64,000 nucleotides of DNA. It comes from Rathayibacter sp. VKM Ac-2759 (lineage in GTDB: Bacteria > Actinomycetota > Actinomycetes > Actinomycetales > Microbacteriaceae). A program made the translations under genes and the position numbers. The notes under the pieces were generated by a model. It saw only the letters and a list, made by a program, of their open reading frames with translations. It made no database searches and had not been told where the DNA came from. The stretch spans positions 2,232,001 to 2,296,000 of the forward strand of contig NZ_CP047176.1 in NCBI RefSeq assembly GCF_009834225.1, read 5' to 3'. Positions within the stretch are counted from its first letter, which is position 1; the number at the start of each line of letters is the position of its first letter. This document shows, one piece after another, positions 16,884 through 24,877 of this stretch.

Positions 16884-16889
16884 AGACTA
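16884..16889 (-). promoter_or_regulatory. Candidate -10 (TAGTCT) for the leftward SOS operon
   Basis: TAGTCT on the minus strand directly abuts the SOS box. TTGGTC (16908-16913) lies 18 bp upstream as a -35, placing the box inside the promoter spacer. Confidence 0.45.
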
Positions 16890-16905
16890 TCGAACACATG
16901 TTCGA
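16890..16905. promoter_or_regulatory. SOS box (LexA operator), perfect TCGAAC-N4-GTTCGA
   Basis: TCGAAC (16890-16895), acat, GTTCGA (16900-16905) matches the known actinobacterial LexA consensus at all 12 conserved positions. It lies in the 131-bp gap between the divergent 98-aa and 96-aa genes. Confidence 0.85.
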
Positions 16906-16952
16906 ACGACCAACCGGTACGGCGGGTCGCGCGGAGGGAACGGAGGCCGTCG

Positions 16953-17243
16953 ATGGCGGTGATCGAGGAGACGGCGGTGGTCTCGACCGATGGCGACGGC
17001 GTGCCCGTCTCGCTGGAGTGGCGGGGAGGTCGCTACCGGGTCTCGGACCGGCCGACGGTGTGGACGTGCACGAGCGAGTGGTGGGCACCGCTCGAGGGAT
17101 TCCCGCCGACGTTCGGGGGGACGCCGGTCAGCATCGGCGGCTGGCGCTTCCAGGCCACCGACCTCGAGACCGGCGGAGCGTTCGTGCTCGACGTGGTCGC
17201 GTCGACGGATCCGTGCTGGAGCGTCGTGCGGATCTACCAGTGA
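16953..17243 (+). CDS. Uncharacterised 96-aa protein downstream of the SOS box (DUF6504-like)
   Basis: The protein has 96 residues; the ATG follows GGAGG at 7 nt. The sequence is a small beta-rich domain: VSLEWRGGRYRVSDRPTVW, a WWAPLEG turn, GGWRFQATD, FVLDVV and a closing CWSVVRIYQ strand. The pattern resembles the short DUF6504-type proteins often encoded beside dnaE2/imuB mutasome genes; that assignment is tentative. Its position opposite the polymerase operon, sharing one SOS box, supports a DNA-damage role. It is followed by a small convergent membrane-protein gene. Confidence 0.65.
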   Translation: MAVIEETAVVSTDGDGVPVSLEWRGGRYRVSDRPTVWTCTSEWWAPLEGFPPTFGGTPVSIGGWRFQATDLETGGAFVLDVVASTDPCWSVVRIYQ

Positions 17244-17271
17244 GGGCGTGCCCGCTGACGAGAGCCGCCGC

Positions 17272-17379
17272 CTACTTGTCGGACCAGGGCGCCTTCGTCA
17301 TGGCGATCAGGGCGGCGGTGCCGGAGACGAGGCCGACACCGGCGATAGCGGCCACGACGAGCCAGAGCACGAGTTCCAT
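17272..17379 (-). CDS. Small single-pass membrane protein, 35 aa
   Basis: MELVLWLVVAAIAGVGLVSG begins a 35-residue frame with one long hydrophobic helix (residues 3-27) and a short polar tail TKAPWSDK ending at a TAG. Codon third positions are mostly G/C, as in neighbouring genes. There is no strong Shine-Dalgarno. Small one-helix proteins of this kind are easily missed in automated annotation. Function unknown; it is convergent with the 96-aa SOS gene and divergent from the MFS transporter. Confidence 0.5.
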   Translation of the reverse strand: MELVLWLVVAAIAGVGLVSGTAALIAMTKAPWSDK

Positions 17380-17432
17380 ACGACGAGTCTACCGAGCGCG
17401 TCGAGCCCTCATTCCATACCCCGGCTCTGCAA

Positions 17433-17438
17433 TAGCGT
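17433..17438 (+). promoter_or_regulatory. Leaderless-type -10 (TAGCGT)
   Basis: TAGCGT ends 7 nt before the ATG at 17446. The same hexamer and spacing recur at the histidine-kinase gene (50954-50959). Confidence 0.5.
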
Positions 17439-17445
17439 GGGGGGA

Positions 17446-18855
17446 ATGACCGACGCCCCCACTCGCGCGAGCGTCGGACTGCGCTCCGAACGCGGTCCGA
17501 TCCTCCTGGCGCTGATGATCTCGACGGCGCTGGTCGCCCTCGACGCCACGATCCTCGCGACCGCCGTCCCCTCGATCGTCGAGGACCTGGGCGGCTTCGA
17601 GCAGTTCCCCTGGCTCTTCTCGGTCTATCTGCTCGCTCAGGCCGTCTCCGTCCCCCTCTACGGCAAGCTCGCCGACGTGGTGGGCCGGAAGCCCATCATG
17701 CTGATCGGGATCGGCCTGTTCCTGCTGGGGTCCCTGCTCTGCGGTCTCGCCTGGAGCATGCCGGCGCTGATCGTGTTCCGCGCCCTCCAGGGCCTCGGCG
17801 CCGGAGCGATCCAGCCGATGGGCATCACGATCGCCGGAGACATCTACACCGTCGCGGAGCGGGCGAAGACCCAGGGCTACCTCGCGAGCGTCTGGGGCAT
17901 CTCCTCCGTCGTCGGGCCGACCCTCGGCGGCGTGCTCTCGGACCTCGGCGCCTGGCGCGGGATCTTCCTCGTGAACATCCCGCTCTGCCTGCTCGCGGCG
18001 TTCCTCCTGGTGCGCAACTTCCGCGAGACCACCCGGGGTGAGCGTCAGCCGATCGACCTGGCGGGCGCCTCCGTGCTCGCGGTCGGCACCGCCCTGCTGA
18101 TCCTCGGGCTGCTCGAGGGCGGCAGCGCCTGGCCGTGGCTCTCCCCCGCCGGCATCGGCGTCTTCGTGCTCGCCGGCGTCGCCTTCGTGGTCTTCGTCGC
18201 GATCGAGCGCCGAGCGGCGGCACCGGTGCTGCCGCTCTGGGTGCTCACCCGCCGCATCCTGATCTCGACGAGTCTCGTGTCGGTCTGCGTCGGCGCGATC
18301 ACCCTCGGCATCACCTCGTACTTCCCCACCTTCGCGCAGGGCGTCCTCGGCAGCTCGGCCCTCGGCGCGGGCTTCGCCGTCGCGGCGATGACGCTCGGCT
18401 GGCCCGTCGCCGCGAGCCTCTCGGGCCGGCTCTACCTCCGGATCGGCTTCCGCACCACGGGCTTCATCGGCGCGACGCTGGTCGTGATCGGGACGGCGCT
18501 GACCATCCTGCTCGGGACGTCCTCGTCGCTGTGGGAGATCGCCGGCTTCTGCGTCGTCATCGGCGCGGGGATGGGCCTCGTCGCGACTCCGACCCTCATC
18601 CGCGCTCAGTCGAGCGTGGAGTGGAACGAGCGCGGCGTCGTCTCGTCGACCAACTTCTTCGCCCGCAACATCGGCAGTGCGGTCGCGGTGGCGGTCTTCG
18701 GCGCGATCGTCAACTCGGCCACGGGAGACGGCACTCCCGCCGCCGCCGACCTCGCCGCGGGCACCCGCTCGGTCTGCATCGCCCTCACGGTCCTCGCCCT
18801 CGGCATGCTCGCCGCGGTCTGGGCGATGCCCCGGGAGGAGCGGACGAGCGCCTAG
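17446..18855 (+). CDS. MFS drug-efflux transporter, DHA2 (14-TMS) type
   Basis: The protein has 469 residues with about 14 hydrophobic segments. Family signatures include LDATILATAVPSIVEDL in helix 1, the motif A loop GKLADVVGRKPIM, and GLGAGAIQPMGITIAGD near the motif C region. Proton-driven export of small toxic compounds is the usual role; the substrate is not readable. No adjacent TetR-type regulator is present. It ends tail to tail with the glycosyltransferase gene, the two stops sharing CTAG. Confidence 0.88.
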   Translation: MTDAPTRASVGLRSERGPILLALMISTALVALDATILATAVPSIVEDLGGFEQFPWLFSVYLLAQAVSVPLYGKLADVVGRKPIMLIGIGLFLLGSLLCGLAWSMPALIVFRALQGLGAGAIQPMGITIAGDIYTVAERAKTQGYLASVWGISSVVGPTLGGVLSDLGAWRGIFLVNIPLCLLAAFLLVRNFRETTRGERQPIDLAGASVLAVGTALLILGLLEGGSAWPWLSPAGIGVFVLAGVAFVVFVAIERRAAAPVLPLWVLTRRILISTSLVSVCVGAITLGITSYFPTFAQGVLGSSALGAGFAVAAMTLGWPVAASLSGRLYLRIGFRTTGFIGATLVVIGTALTILLGTSSSLWEIAGFCVVIGAGMGLVATPTLIRAQSSVEWNERGVVSSTNFFARNIGSAVAVAVFGAIVNSATGDGTPAAADLAAGTRSVCIALTVLALGMLAAVWAMPREERTSA

Positions 18856-19625
18856 CCGCGCCTCGCGGCGGCGACGGCCCGGAGGCGGTCGATCCGGTTG
18901 CGGCGGACGAGGTGCGTCCAGCGCTGCACCGGGGCGCCGAGCCCGCGATGGCGCCGCAGCGTGTGCAGGGCCCGGTCGAGCCGGCGGAGCATGTCGGCCG
19001 GCGCTCCGAACGGCCGCGCCGAGATGCCGACCACGAGGTGGCGGTCGAGCACGATGCGGTGCCGCAGCCCGAGGTGCACGCTGATCTCGACGTCGTCGTG
19101 CACGTAGGGATCGTCGCGGTGCATCTCGTCCGCGATCTCCTCCCACGCCGAGCGCCGGACGGCGCAGTTCGAGCCGAACAGCGGCCAGTTCGCCAGGGCC
19201 GAGCCCATCAGGACGAAGTAGGCGTCCATGTAGACCACGCGCGCCACGACTCCGGCCACCGGTCCGAGCTCGAGGAAGCGGCCGGGTCCGGTGACCGCGC
19301 CGACGGCCGGATCCGCGAAGTGGCCGGCGAGGCGCGCGACCCAGTCGGGCCCCGGCTGCGAGTCGGCGTCCAGACGCGCGAGCACCGCCCCGCGGGCGAC
19401 GTCGAAGCCGTACGCCGTGCTCGCCGGGATCCCCGCGCCCTCGTGCACGACCACGCGCGCACCGGCCGCGCGGGCGACCTCGGCGCTGTCGTCGGTGCTG
19501 CCGTCGTCGACGACGACGATCTCGTAGGGGGCGAGCGTCTGCTCGGCGAGAAGGGAGAGCAGCTGCTCGAGATGCCGGGCGTCGTCCTTGACGGGGACGA
19601 CGACCGAGATGCGCCGGTGATCCAT
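18852..19625 (-). CDS. Glycosyltransferase family 2
   Basis: The protein has 257 residues from the ATG at 19625. It has a GT-A fold: SVVVPVKDD first strand, EIVVVDDGSTDDS nucleotide-sugar loop, and the metal-binding DAD in LARLDADSQPGPDW. The C-terminal catalytic region is HDDVEISVHLGLRHRI, followed by basic amphipathic helices with no clear transmembrane span. It transfers a sugar to a lipid or cell-envelope acceptor, which cannot be specified. It is a stand-alone gene, convergent with the MFS transporter. Confidence 0.85.
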   Translation of the reverse strand: MDHRRISVVVPVKDDARHLEQLLSLLAEQTLAPYEIVVVDDGSTDDSAEVARAAGARVVVHEGAGIPASTAYGFDVARGAVLARLDADSQPGPDWVARLAGHFADPAVGAVTGPGRFLELGPVAGVVARVVYMDAYFVLMGSALANWPLFGSNCAVRRSAWEEIADEMHRDDPYVHDDVEISVHLGLRHRIVLDRHLVVGISARPFGAPADMLRRLDRALHTLRRHRGLGAPVQRWTHLVRRNRIDRLRAVAAARRG

Positions 19626-19766
19626 CCGCTCAGTCAACGCGATCAGGACGCCTGAGGAGGTGTCCGCCACGCGGTTCCGCGGGTCCCGTCCGCAGACGCC
19701 CTCCTCCGCGGTCTGCTGATCGCGGGGACCATCACGATCGCCCGCCCGTCCTGTCCGCCCTGCGGG

Positions 19767-19772
19767 TATTCT
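19767..19772 (+). promoter_or_regulatory. Leaderless-type -10 (TATTCT)
   Basis: TATTCT ends 7 nt before the GTG at 19780, supporting that start over the ATG at 19810. Confidence 0.5.
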
Positions 19773-19779
19773 CGGAGGG

Positions 19780-20442
19780 GTGCTCCGGCGGGCGGGGCAC
19801 GCGATCGGGATGCAGGTGACGCGCGTGTGGTTCCGCCGTCGACGCCGCTTCAAGATGGAGCCGTTCGACCCCGATGAGAACCCGGTCCGCGATCCGGTCT
19901 CGGTCGAGGAGGCCACGGAGGAGGGCCTGATGCTCGCGCAGTACGCGAGCAGGATGGCCGTCAAGAACCGGGTGCTGATGGACGGCCTCACCGCCGATGT
20001 CCCCTTCGACGTCGGCCACTACTCCGTCATCGCCGCGGCCGAGCTCGAGAAGCTCGCCGACGAGTCGGAGGCGGCGGCGCAGCGCCTGCACGCGATCTCG
20101 GCCGACGCCACCTACGTCGACGGCCGCTCCGACCACGTGCACGACTACCGCTCGGCGGACATCGACAACCTCGACCACCGCGAGAAGCTCTCGCTCGCCG
20201 TCGCCGACGCGCTGCGCGAGCGGGCCCGCGACGAGCAGCACCTCGCGGCTCTGGTCGACGACGCCCGTCTCGACGCCTGGCGCGAGCTCGCGCAGTCGAT
20301 CGAGGAGACGCTCGACCGGGTGCCGAGGATCGACGCCGACGACGAGGACTACCGCCGCGACCGCTCCGTGCGGATGGCGCTCGTCATCGTCGACGACCTC
20401 GCGCGGCTCGCCGAGGAGCGCGGAGTCGCACTGGAGGGCTGA
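19780..20442 (+). CDS. Uncharacterised charged 220-aa protein
   Basis: I do not recognise a named domain. The N-terminus is strongly basic (TRVWFRRRRRFKMEPFDPDENP). The rest is acidic and helical, with EEATEEGLMLAQYASRMAVKNRVLMDGL, a central DNLDHREKLSLAVADALRERARDEQHL and a C-terminal RMALVIVDDLARLAEERGV helix. No signal peptide or membrane segment is apparent. The GTG at 19780 is preferred because of the -10 spacing; the ATG at 19810 is the alternative. It ends 3 bp before the convergent LON-domain gene. Confidence 0.65.
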   Translation: MLRRAGHAIGMQVTRVWFRRRRRFKMEPFDPDENPVRDPVSVEEATEEGLMLAQYASRMAVKNRVLMDGLTADVPFDVGHYSVIAAAELEKLADESEAAAQRLHAISADATYVDGRSDHVHDYRSADIDNLDHREKLSLAVADALRERARDEQHLAALVDDARLDAWRELAQSIEETLDRVPRIDADDEDYRRDRSVRMALVIVDDLARLAEERGVALEG

Positions 20443-20445
20443 GGC

Positions 20446-21069
20446 TCACGCCCAGCCGGCGCGGAACGACTCCGTCGCCTCGGCCGAGCGCTCGCGGACG
20501 GACTCGAGCAGCTCCTCCATCGACGTGCTGCGGAGGAAGGCCAGCCGGTCGATCTCGGTGACCGGGGCGACCCCCGCGAGCTGCCAGGCGTGCGCGGCCG
20601 GATCCTCGGCCAGCTCGACCACCGCGCCGTAGCGCTGCTCGACGAACTCGCTGGCCACGGCGAGAGCCATCCGGACGGCGGCCTCCGCCTCCTGCAGCTT
20701 CTCGTCGAGACTCGAGCTCCACTCGAGGGGGTCGAGGAAGCGCACCTCGGCCTTGGGGTACGGATCGTCCTCGTACCAGCGGACGACCTCGAAGCGGTCC
20801 TCGCCCACCGAGTCCAGGGTGACGAACGCCTCCTCGCCGTCGATGTTCAGGATGCGCGCGACGGTGCCGACCGCGAAGCGCTGGTCGCCGCCGCCGACCT
20901 CCTGACCGCGCTCGATCAGGACGACGCCGAAGGAGGGACTGTCGTCCTCGAGGACGTCGCCGAGCATCCGCAGGTACCGCGGCTCGAACAGCCGGAGCGG
21001 GAGCGGCATGTGCGGCAGGAGCACGGAGCCGAGCGGGAACATCGGGAGATCAGGCACGAGATCAGGCAA
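20446..21069 (-). CDS. LON peptidase substrate-binding (LonN) domain protein
   Basis: The protein has 207 residues. The N-terminal half is the stand-alone Lon N-domain: LPMFPLGSVLLPHMPLPLRLFEPRYLRML, then FGVVLIERG, VGTVARI and ERFEVV strands. The C-terminal half is the usual helical bundle. No ATPase or protease Ser-Lys dyad is present. Such proteins are thought to bind unfolded polypeptides; the partner in actinobacteria is unknown. It is convergent with the charged 220-aa gene. The ATG at 21069 lacks a clear RBS. Confidence 0.85.
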   Translation of the reverse strand: MPDLVPDLPMFPLGSVLLPHMPLPLRLFEPRYLRMLGDVLEDDSPSFGVVLIERGQEVGGGDQRFAVGTVARILNIDGEEAFVTLDSVGEDRFEVVRWYEDDPYPKAEVRFLDPLEWSSSLDEKLQEAEAAVRMALAVASEFVEQRYGAVVELAEDPAAHAWQLAGVAPVTEIDRLAFLRSTSMEELLESVRERSAEATESFRAGWA

Positions 21070-21126
21070 TCACGTCCGGCTCTGAGCAGCCAGTACGGGC
21101 ATCGGTGCGCCGGACGTGCTAGCGGA

Positions 21127-21525
21127 TCAGGCGCCCGTGGGCGACTGCCCGCCCAGCACGACGGCGATGAGCTCCTCGGCGTCGGCGAGGTACCCGGCGA
21201 GCTCCTGCTCGTCGCGTGCCGCGGCGAGCTCGGCGACGGTCGGCGAGACGTACACGCCGTCGACCGGGTCCTTCACGAGGATGCCGCCGCGAGCGAGGGC
21301 GACGGCGGTCGCGTCGTCGAGGGCCCAGGCGTTGACTCCCGAGGTCTGGACGGTGTCGTCCTCCGCGCGCCGCCGTCCGCCTCGACGGCCGACCGAGGGC
21401 GAGACGGAGCGGACCGACAGGGGCGCGACCGTGAGGTCGCCGCGGTTGACGGCGCGGGTCACCGCATCCGACAGCGAGGTCCTCGCCAGTGCGTGCAGAG
21501 TCGTCGCGAGCTCCGTGCGATCCAT
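21127..21525 (-). CDS. Uncharacterised 132-aa protein
   Basis: The ATG has GGAGG 7 nt upstream, so translation is likely. Residues 1-30 form a helix-rich start (LATTLHALARTSLSDAVTRAVNRGD). An Arg-rich linker GRRGGRRR follows, then a compact region with GILVKDPVDGVYVSPTVAEL and an acidic helix with two Glu-rich turns. I recognise no family. It precedes the LON-domain gene by 57 bp in the same direction and may be cotranscribed with it. Confidence 0.6.
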   Translation of the reverse strand: MDRTELATTLHALARTSLSDAVTRAVNRGDLTVAPLSVRSVSPSVGRRGGRRRAEDDTVQTSGVNAWALDDATAVALARGGILVKDPVDGVYVSPTVAELAAARDEQELAGYLADAEELIAVVLGGQSPTGA

Positions 21526-21742
21526 CGATGATCCTCCGTCGTCCGTCCCGGCGGAGCGGTGCAGACCGTGCGGCTGCCGCCCACCGCGAAGCCGTACTGC
21601 AGTGCGGGCGAACGCGACGTCGCATCCGCGTCAAGAGTAGGGAGAAGCGGGCGATCGCCGCGCCCCCCGTAGAGGACTCAGCGCGCCTGCGCGGATCACC
21701 AGGAACGGGCTCGCCGGCTCGCACCTGCTGTTAACCCTGCCG

Positions 21743-21967
21743 GTGCATGCTCTCCCGGTGACCACCGAAGTGAACCTCGACGAGATCGTGTCCGAAGTGT
21801 CCGCGCGCCTGAAGGGCCGCTTCCCCGATCGCCCCGCGGCCGAGGTGGAGTCGGTCGTCCGCACCGAGCTCGACGCTCTCGCCGACCGCCCGGTGCAGGA
21901 CTACCTCTCGGTGCTGACCGAGCGCGCGGCCAAGTCGCGCCTCAAGAAGTCGCGCCCGGACGCCTGA
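21743..21967 (+). CDS. Small three-helix protein, 74 aa
   Basis: The 74-residue frame is predicted to form three short helices (VNLDEIVSEVSARLKGRF, AAEVESVVRTELDAL, VQDYLSVLTERAAKSRLKK). The spacing of helices around an FPDR turn resembles short actinobacterial three-helix-bundle dimerisation proteins. Two GTG starts are possible (21743 and 21758); an AT-rich TTAACCCT just upstream suggests a promoter close to the start codon. Function is unknown. Confidence 0.6.
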   Translation: MHALPVTTEVNLDEIVSEVSARLKGRFPDRPAAEVESVVRTELDALADRPVQDYLSVLTERAAKSRLKKSRPDA

Positions 21968-22059
21968 GGGCCGGGCGACCCACGCGACTCTCCAGGAGTT
22001 GTCGTACTCGGCAGCCGACGACGACAACTCCTGCGTTCTCGATCCGCCGGTGCGCGCGT

Positions 22060-22233
22060 GTGGCGCGGGGTGGGACGGGCCGGCGCGCTGCGGGCACCGA
22101 CGGCGCTGCCACCGCAGCACTCGTCTTCGGCGTCCTCGGCGTCTTCCTCGCGCCGATCCCGCTGTTCATCGGGCTCGTGCTCGGCGGCCTCATGGTCCTG
22201 GCGATCTTCGTCGGAGCCGGCACGATCCGGTGA
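22060..22233 (+). CDS. Possible small membrane protein, 57 aa
   Basis: From the GTG at 22060 the frame encodes a short Arg/Gly-rich N-terminus and then two hydrophobic stretches (ALVFGVLGVFLAPIPLFIG and VLGGLMVLAIFVGAG). This pattern is typical of small DUF4190-like membrane proteins. No RBS is visible and the N-terminal third may be non-native, so the true start is uncertain. It lies between the three-helix gene and a tRNA. Confidence 0.35.
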   Translation: MARGGTGRRAAGTDGAATAALVFGVLGVFLAPIPLFIGLVLGGLMVLAIFVGAGTIR

Positions 22234-22328
22234 CGCTCGGCCGCTTCGGCGAGACACCGGATTCTCACCGAGGTACCACTGCGACCACGGCGTCTCGCCG
22301 CGGAGCACGGCGTCTCGACTCCCGGGAG

Positions 22329-22402
22329 TAGGGCGTACGGGACTTGAACCCGTGACCGACGGATTATGAGTCCGCTGCTCTGACCAGCTGAGCTAACGCC
22401 CC
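22329..22402 (-). tRNA. tRNA with CAT anticodon (probably Ile2, possibly elongator Met)
   Basis: This is a 74-nt cloverleaf on the minus strand: acceptor GGGGCGT/ACGCCCT (with a G1-U72 wobble), D-arm GCTCAGCTGGTCAGAGC, anticodon stem GCGGA/TCCGT with loop CTCATAA, TTCAAGT in the T-arm, and discriminator A. Initiator features are absent. The GAGCAGC and TTCAAGTCC segments resemble E. coli tRNA-Ile2, in which C34 is modified to lysidine by TilS, more than elongator tRNA-Met. Confidence 0.85.
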
Positions 22403-22427
22403 GCGGCGACCCGCAGGGCGGGATCCG

Positions 22428-23684
22428 TCAGGATCGGCCGGCCGGAGCGGACGCTGCGTCGGCGGCCGGATCGGTCACCGGCTCCCCACGATACAGGCTC
22501 TCGAATGTGCTGATCGTGCGGTTGATGTCGTGCGCGGCGACGATCCGGAGGGAGGCCCGCTTCATCGATTCGAGCGCCTCGGGGCCGGCGGTGAGGACGT
22601 CGGTGAGGCGGTCGGCGAGGGCCTGGGCGTCGCCCGGGGCGAAGAGGTAGCCGTTCTCGCCGTCGTGCACGAGGTGCGGGAGGGCCATCGCGTCGGCGGC
22701 GACCACGGGCAGGGCCGAGGCCATCGCCTCCATGGTCGCGATGCTCTGCAGCTCGGCGATGGAGGGCATCGCGAAGACGGTGGCGCGGGTGTAGGCCCTC
22801 TTGAGCTCGGCGTCGTCGACGTAGCCGGTGAAGTGGACGCGATCGGCGATGCCGAGGGTCGACGCGAGCTGCTGCAGGTTGCGCATCTGGTCGCCTCCGC
22901 CCACGATCTCGAGCTTGGCGTCGAGTGACGGATCGAGCAGCGAGACGGCCCGCAGCAGGACGTCGATGTGCTTCTCGCCCGTGACCCGGCCGACGAACAG
23001 GATGCTGTTGCCGGTGCGCTCGGTGAAGTCGGGCGTGTAGTTGTCGGCGTCGATGCCGCAGGAGATGGCGAGCACTCCGCGGAGGCCGGTGTACTTCTCG
23101 AGGAACTGGGCGGCCTTGCGCGTCGGCGTGGTGATCGCCTCCGCGCGGCCGAACGTGCGCCGGGCGGCGCGCCACGCCATCTGCACGGCCTTGGCCTGGA
23201 CGGCCTTGGGGAGCAGGGTGAACTCGAGCATGTTCTCGGGCATGAAGTGGTTGGTGCCGACGACGCGGATGCCGCGCTTGGCGGCCTCCATGCCGAGACC
23301 GCGGCCGACGATGATGTGCGACTGGAAGTGCACGACGTCGGGCTTCACCTCGTCGAGGATCCGCGCGCTGTTCTGCCGGATGCGGAACGGCATGGCGAAC
23401 CGCAGCCAGTCGTGCGGGTACCAGCGGAGGCTGAAGAGGCGGTGCACGATCATCCGCTGGCCCTCGTGCGTCTCGACCCGGGTGCCGCTCCAGCCGTCGG
23501 CCGACGGCGCGACGACGTGGACCTCGTGGCCGCGCTGCACCAGACCGGCGGCGAGGCGCTCGGCGAACTTGGCGGCTCCGTTGACGTTCGGCGCGAACGT
23601 GTCGCAGCCGATCACCACGGTCAGCCGCTTCGCATCGGCGGACGCGGGCGCCTCGGGCTGGGCTGCGTCGCGGGGGTCTGACAC
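22428..23684 (-). CDS. Glycosyltransferase family 4 (alpha-mannosyltransferase-like)
   Basis: The protein has 418 residues from the GTG at 23684 with AAGGA 9 nt upstream; a longer frame to 23828 has a Pro-rich, unlikely N-terminus. It has a GT-B fold: N-terminal TVVIGCDTFAPNVNGAAKF with the acceptor-side Gly-rich loop, VHFQSHIIVGRGL, and the donor-binding half LFVGRVTGEKHIDVLL. The E-X7-E motif is ELQSIATME. The pattern fits GDP-mannose-dependent enzymes for phosphatidylinositol mannosides or other glycolipids. No other envelope gene is adjacent except the DMT transporter downstream on the same strand. Confidence 0.85.
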   Translation of the reverse strand: MSDPRDAAQPEAPASADAKRLTVVIGCDTFAPNVNGAAKFAERLAAGLVQRGHEVHVVAPSADGWSGTRVETHEGQRMIVHRLFSLRWYPHDWLRFAMPFRIRQNSARILDEVKPDVVHFQSHIIVGRGLGMEAAKRGIRVVGTNHFMPENMLEFTLLPKAVQAKAVQMAWRAARRTFGRAEAITTPTRKAAQFLEKYTGLRGVLAISCGIDADNYTPDFTERTGNSILFVGRVTGEKHIDVLLRAVSLLDPSLDAKLEIVGGGDQMRNLQQLASTLGIADRVHFTGYVDDAELKRAYTRATVFAMPSIAELQSIATMEAMASALPVVAADAMALPHLVHDGENGYLFAPGDAQALADRLTDVLTAGPEALESMKRASLRIVAAHDINRTISTFESLYRGEPVTDPAADAASAPAGRS

Positions 23685-23846
23685 GGGAGGGTTCCTTACG
23701 GGGTCGTGTCGCTCCAGCGGCAGAGGAGGAGGAGCGATCGGCTTCGGGTCGGTGTCGTGGCTTCTCGGCGCGGGGCCCAGTGTAGCGAGGGGGCTCAGCG
23801 GATCGCGGATTGCGGCCGCGGGAGGCACCCCGCGTCGCCCTGCGGG

Positions 23847-24761
23847 TCAGTGGGCTTGCGGGTGGTGCTTGGCGAGGAGGAAGACGCCCCAGATCGCGAC
23901 GACACCGGCGAGGATGAAGAGCGGGATGGCCCAGGGAGCCGCGTACTGCGCCTCCCCCAGCACGACGATGCCGATCGCGACCGCGACCAGCGGATCGATC
24001 ACCGTGAGGCCGGCGACAACGAGGTCGGGCGGACCGGACGAGTACGCGTTCTGCACGAAGTAGCCGCCGAGCGCCGTCGCCGCGAGCAGCGCGACGATGC
24101 AGACCACGGTCAGCGGATCGAACTCGCCGAACTTGATGCGGTTGAGCACCACCTTCGCGAGCGTCGCGACGAAGCCGTAGACGACTCCGGCGCCGAGGAT
24201 GTAGAAGATCGCCTTCGCGCCCTTGCGGAACACCCGGAACGCGATGATGAAGACCGTCAGCACCACCGCGAGGATCACCAGGATCGTGATCAGCTGCGAC
24301 GTCTGGATCGACTTGTCGACCGCGTTGAAAGCGGCCACGAGCACGAAGGTGCCGACGCCTCCGACGCACAGCATGATCGCGCGGATCGACGCCTTGTTGA
24401 GCCGGACCCTGCTGACCCGGGCGTTCACCACCGCCGTGATGACGAGCGCGACGGCTCCGAGCGGCTGCACCACGATGAGCGGCGAGAAGCCGAGGCTCGT
24501 GAGCTGGAAGACGATCGCGAGCGCGAGCATCAGGGTGCCGACCACCCAGGAGGGGCGCGAGAGCAGGGCGAAGAGCTGACCGCCGCTGAGGCCCGCCGAG
24601 CCGGAGCGCTTCGAGAACCGCTCGACCTTGACGACTCCGCGGTGCTGGAACTGCGCGCCGAGAGAGAGGAACACCGCGCCGACGAGGGCGATCGGGATGC
24701 CGATGAACTGCGCCGGGTCGAGCGTGAACTGCTCGGTCAAGTCGGCGATGGCGGAAGGCAT
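23847..24761 (-). CDS. DMT (EamA-like) family membrane transporter
   Basis: The protein has 304 residues from the ATG at 24761; longer frames have no RBS. It has nine to ten hydrophobic segments, starting FIGIPIALVGAVFLSLGAQ, then two pseudo-repeats: PLGAVALVITAVVNA in the first half and VIDPLVAVAIGIVVLGE in the second. The second is the typical EamA helix ending in LGE. Substrate is unknown. It lies 162 bp upstream of the GT4 gene on the same strand, so possible cotranscription could link it to lipid-sugar export. Confidence 0.75.
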   Translation of the reverse strand: MPSAIADLTEQFTLDPAQFIGIPIALVGAVFLSLGAQFQHRGVVKVERFSKRSGSAGLSGGQLFALLSRPSWVVGTLMLALAIVFQLTSLGFSPLIVVQPLGAVALVITAVVNARVSRVRLNKASIRAIMLCVGGVGTFVLVAAFNAVDKSIQTSQLITILVILAVVLTVFIIAFRVFRKGAKAIFYILGAGVVYGFVATLAKVVLNRIKFGEFDPLTVVCIVALLAATALGGYFVQNAYSSGPPDLVVAGLTVIDPLVAVAIGIVVLGEAQYAAPWAIPLFILAGVVAIWGVFLLAKHHPQAH

Positions 24762-24864
24762 GGTTTCGACCCTACCCAGATTCGATCCGGGGGTCCTCCG
24801 ACGCACGGGTGACGGGGGAAGACCACCGGATGACGGTCAGGACGGCCCGGGAGGAGCCCCGCGA

Positions 24865-24870
24865 TACCCT
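24865..24870 (+). promoter_or_regulatory. Leaderless-type -10 (TACCCT)
   Basis: TACCCT ends 7 nt before the def ATG at 24878. There is no purine-rich RBS in between. Confidence 0.5.
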
Positions 24871-24877
24871 GGTCGGC

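Noticed and set aside
16676..17449. 257-aa plus-strand frame across the SOS region
   Set aside because: It overlaps the divergent small genes in another frame and has no RBS; the small genes have good ones.
23706..24812. 368-aa Asp/Arg/Glu-rich plus-strand frame over the DMT transporter
   Set aside because: Antisense shadow of a hydrophobic protein gene; such frames always appear charged.
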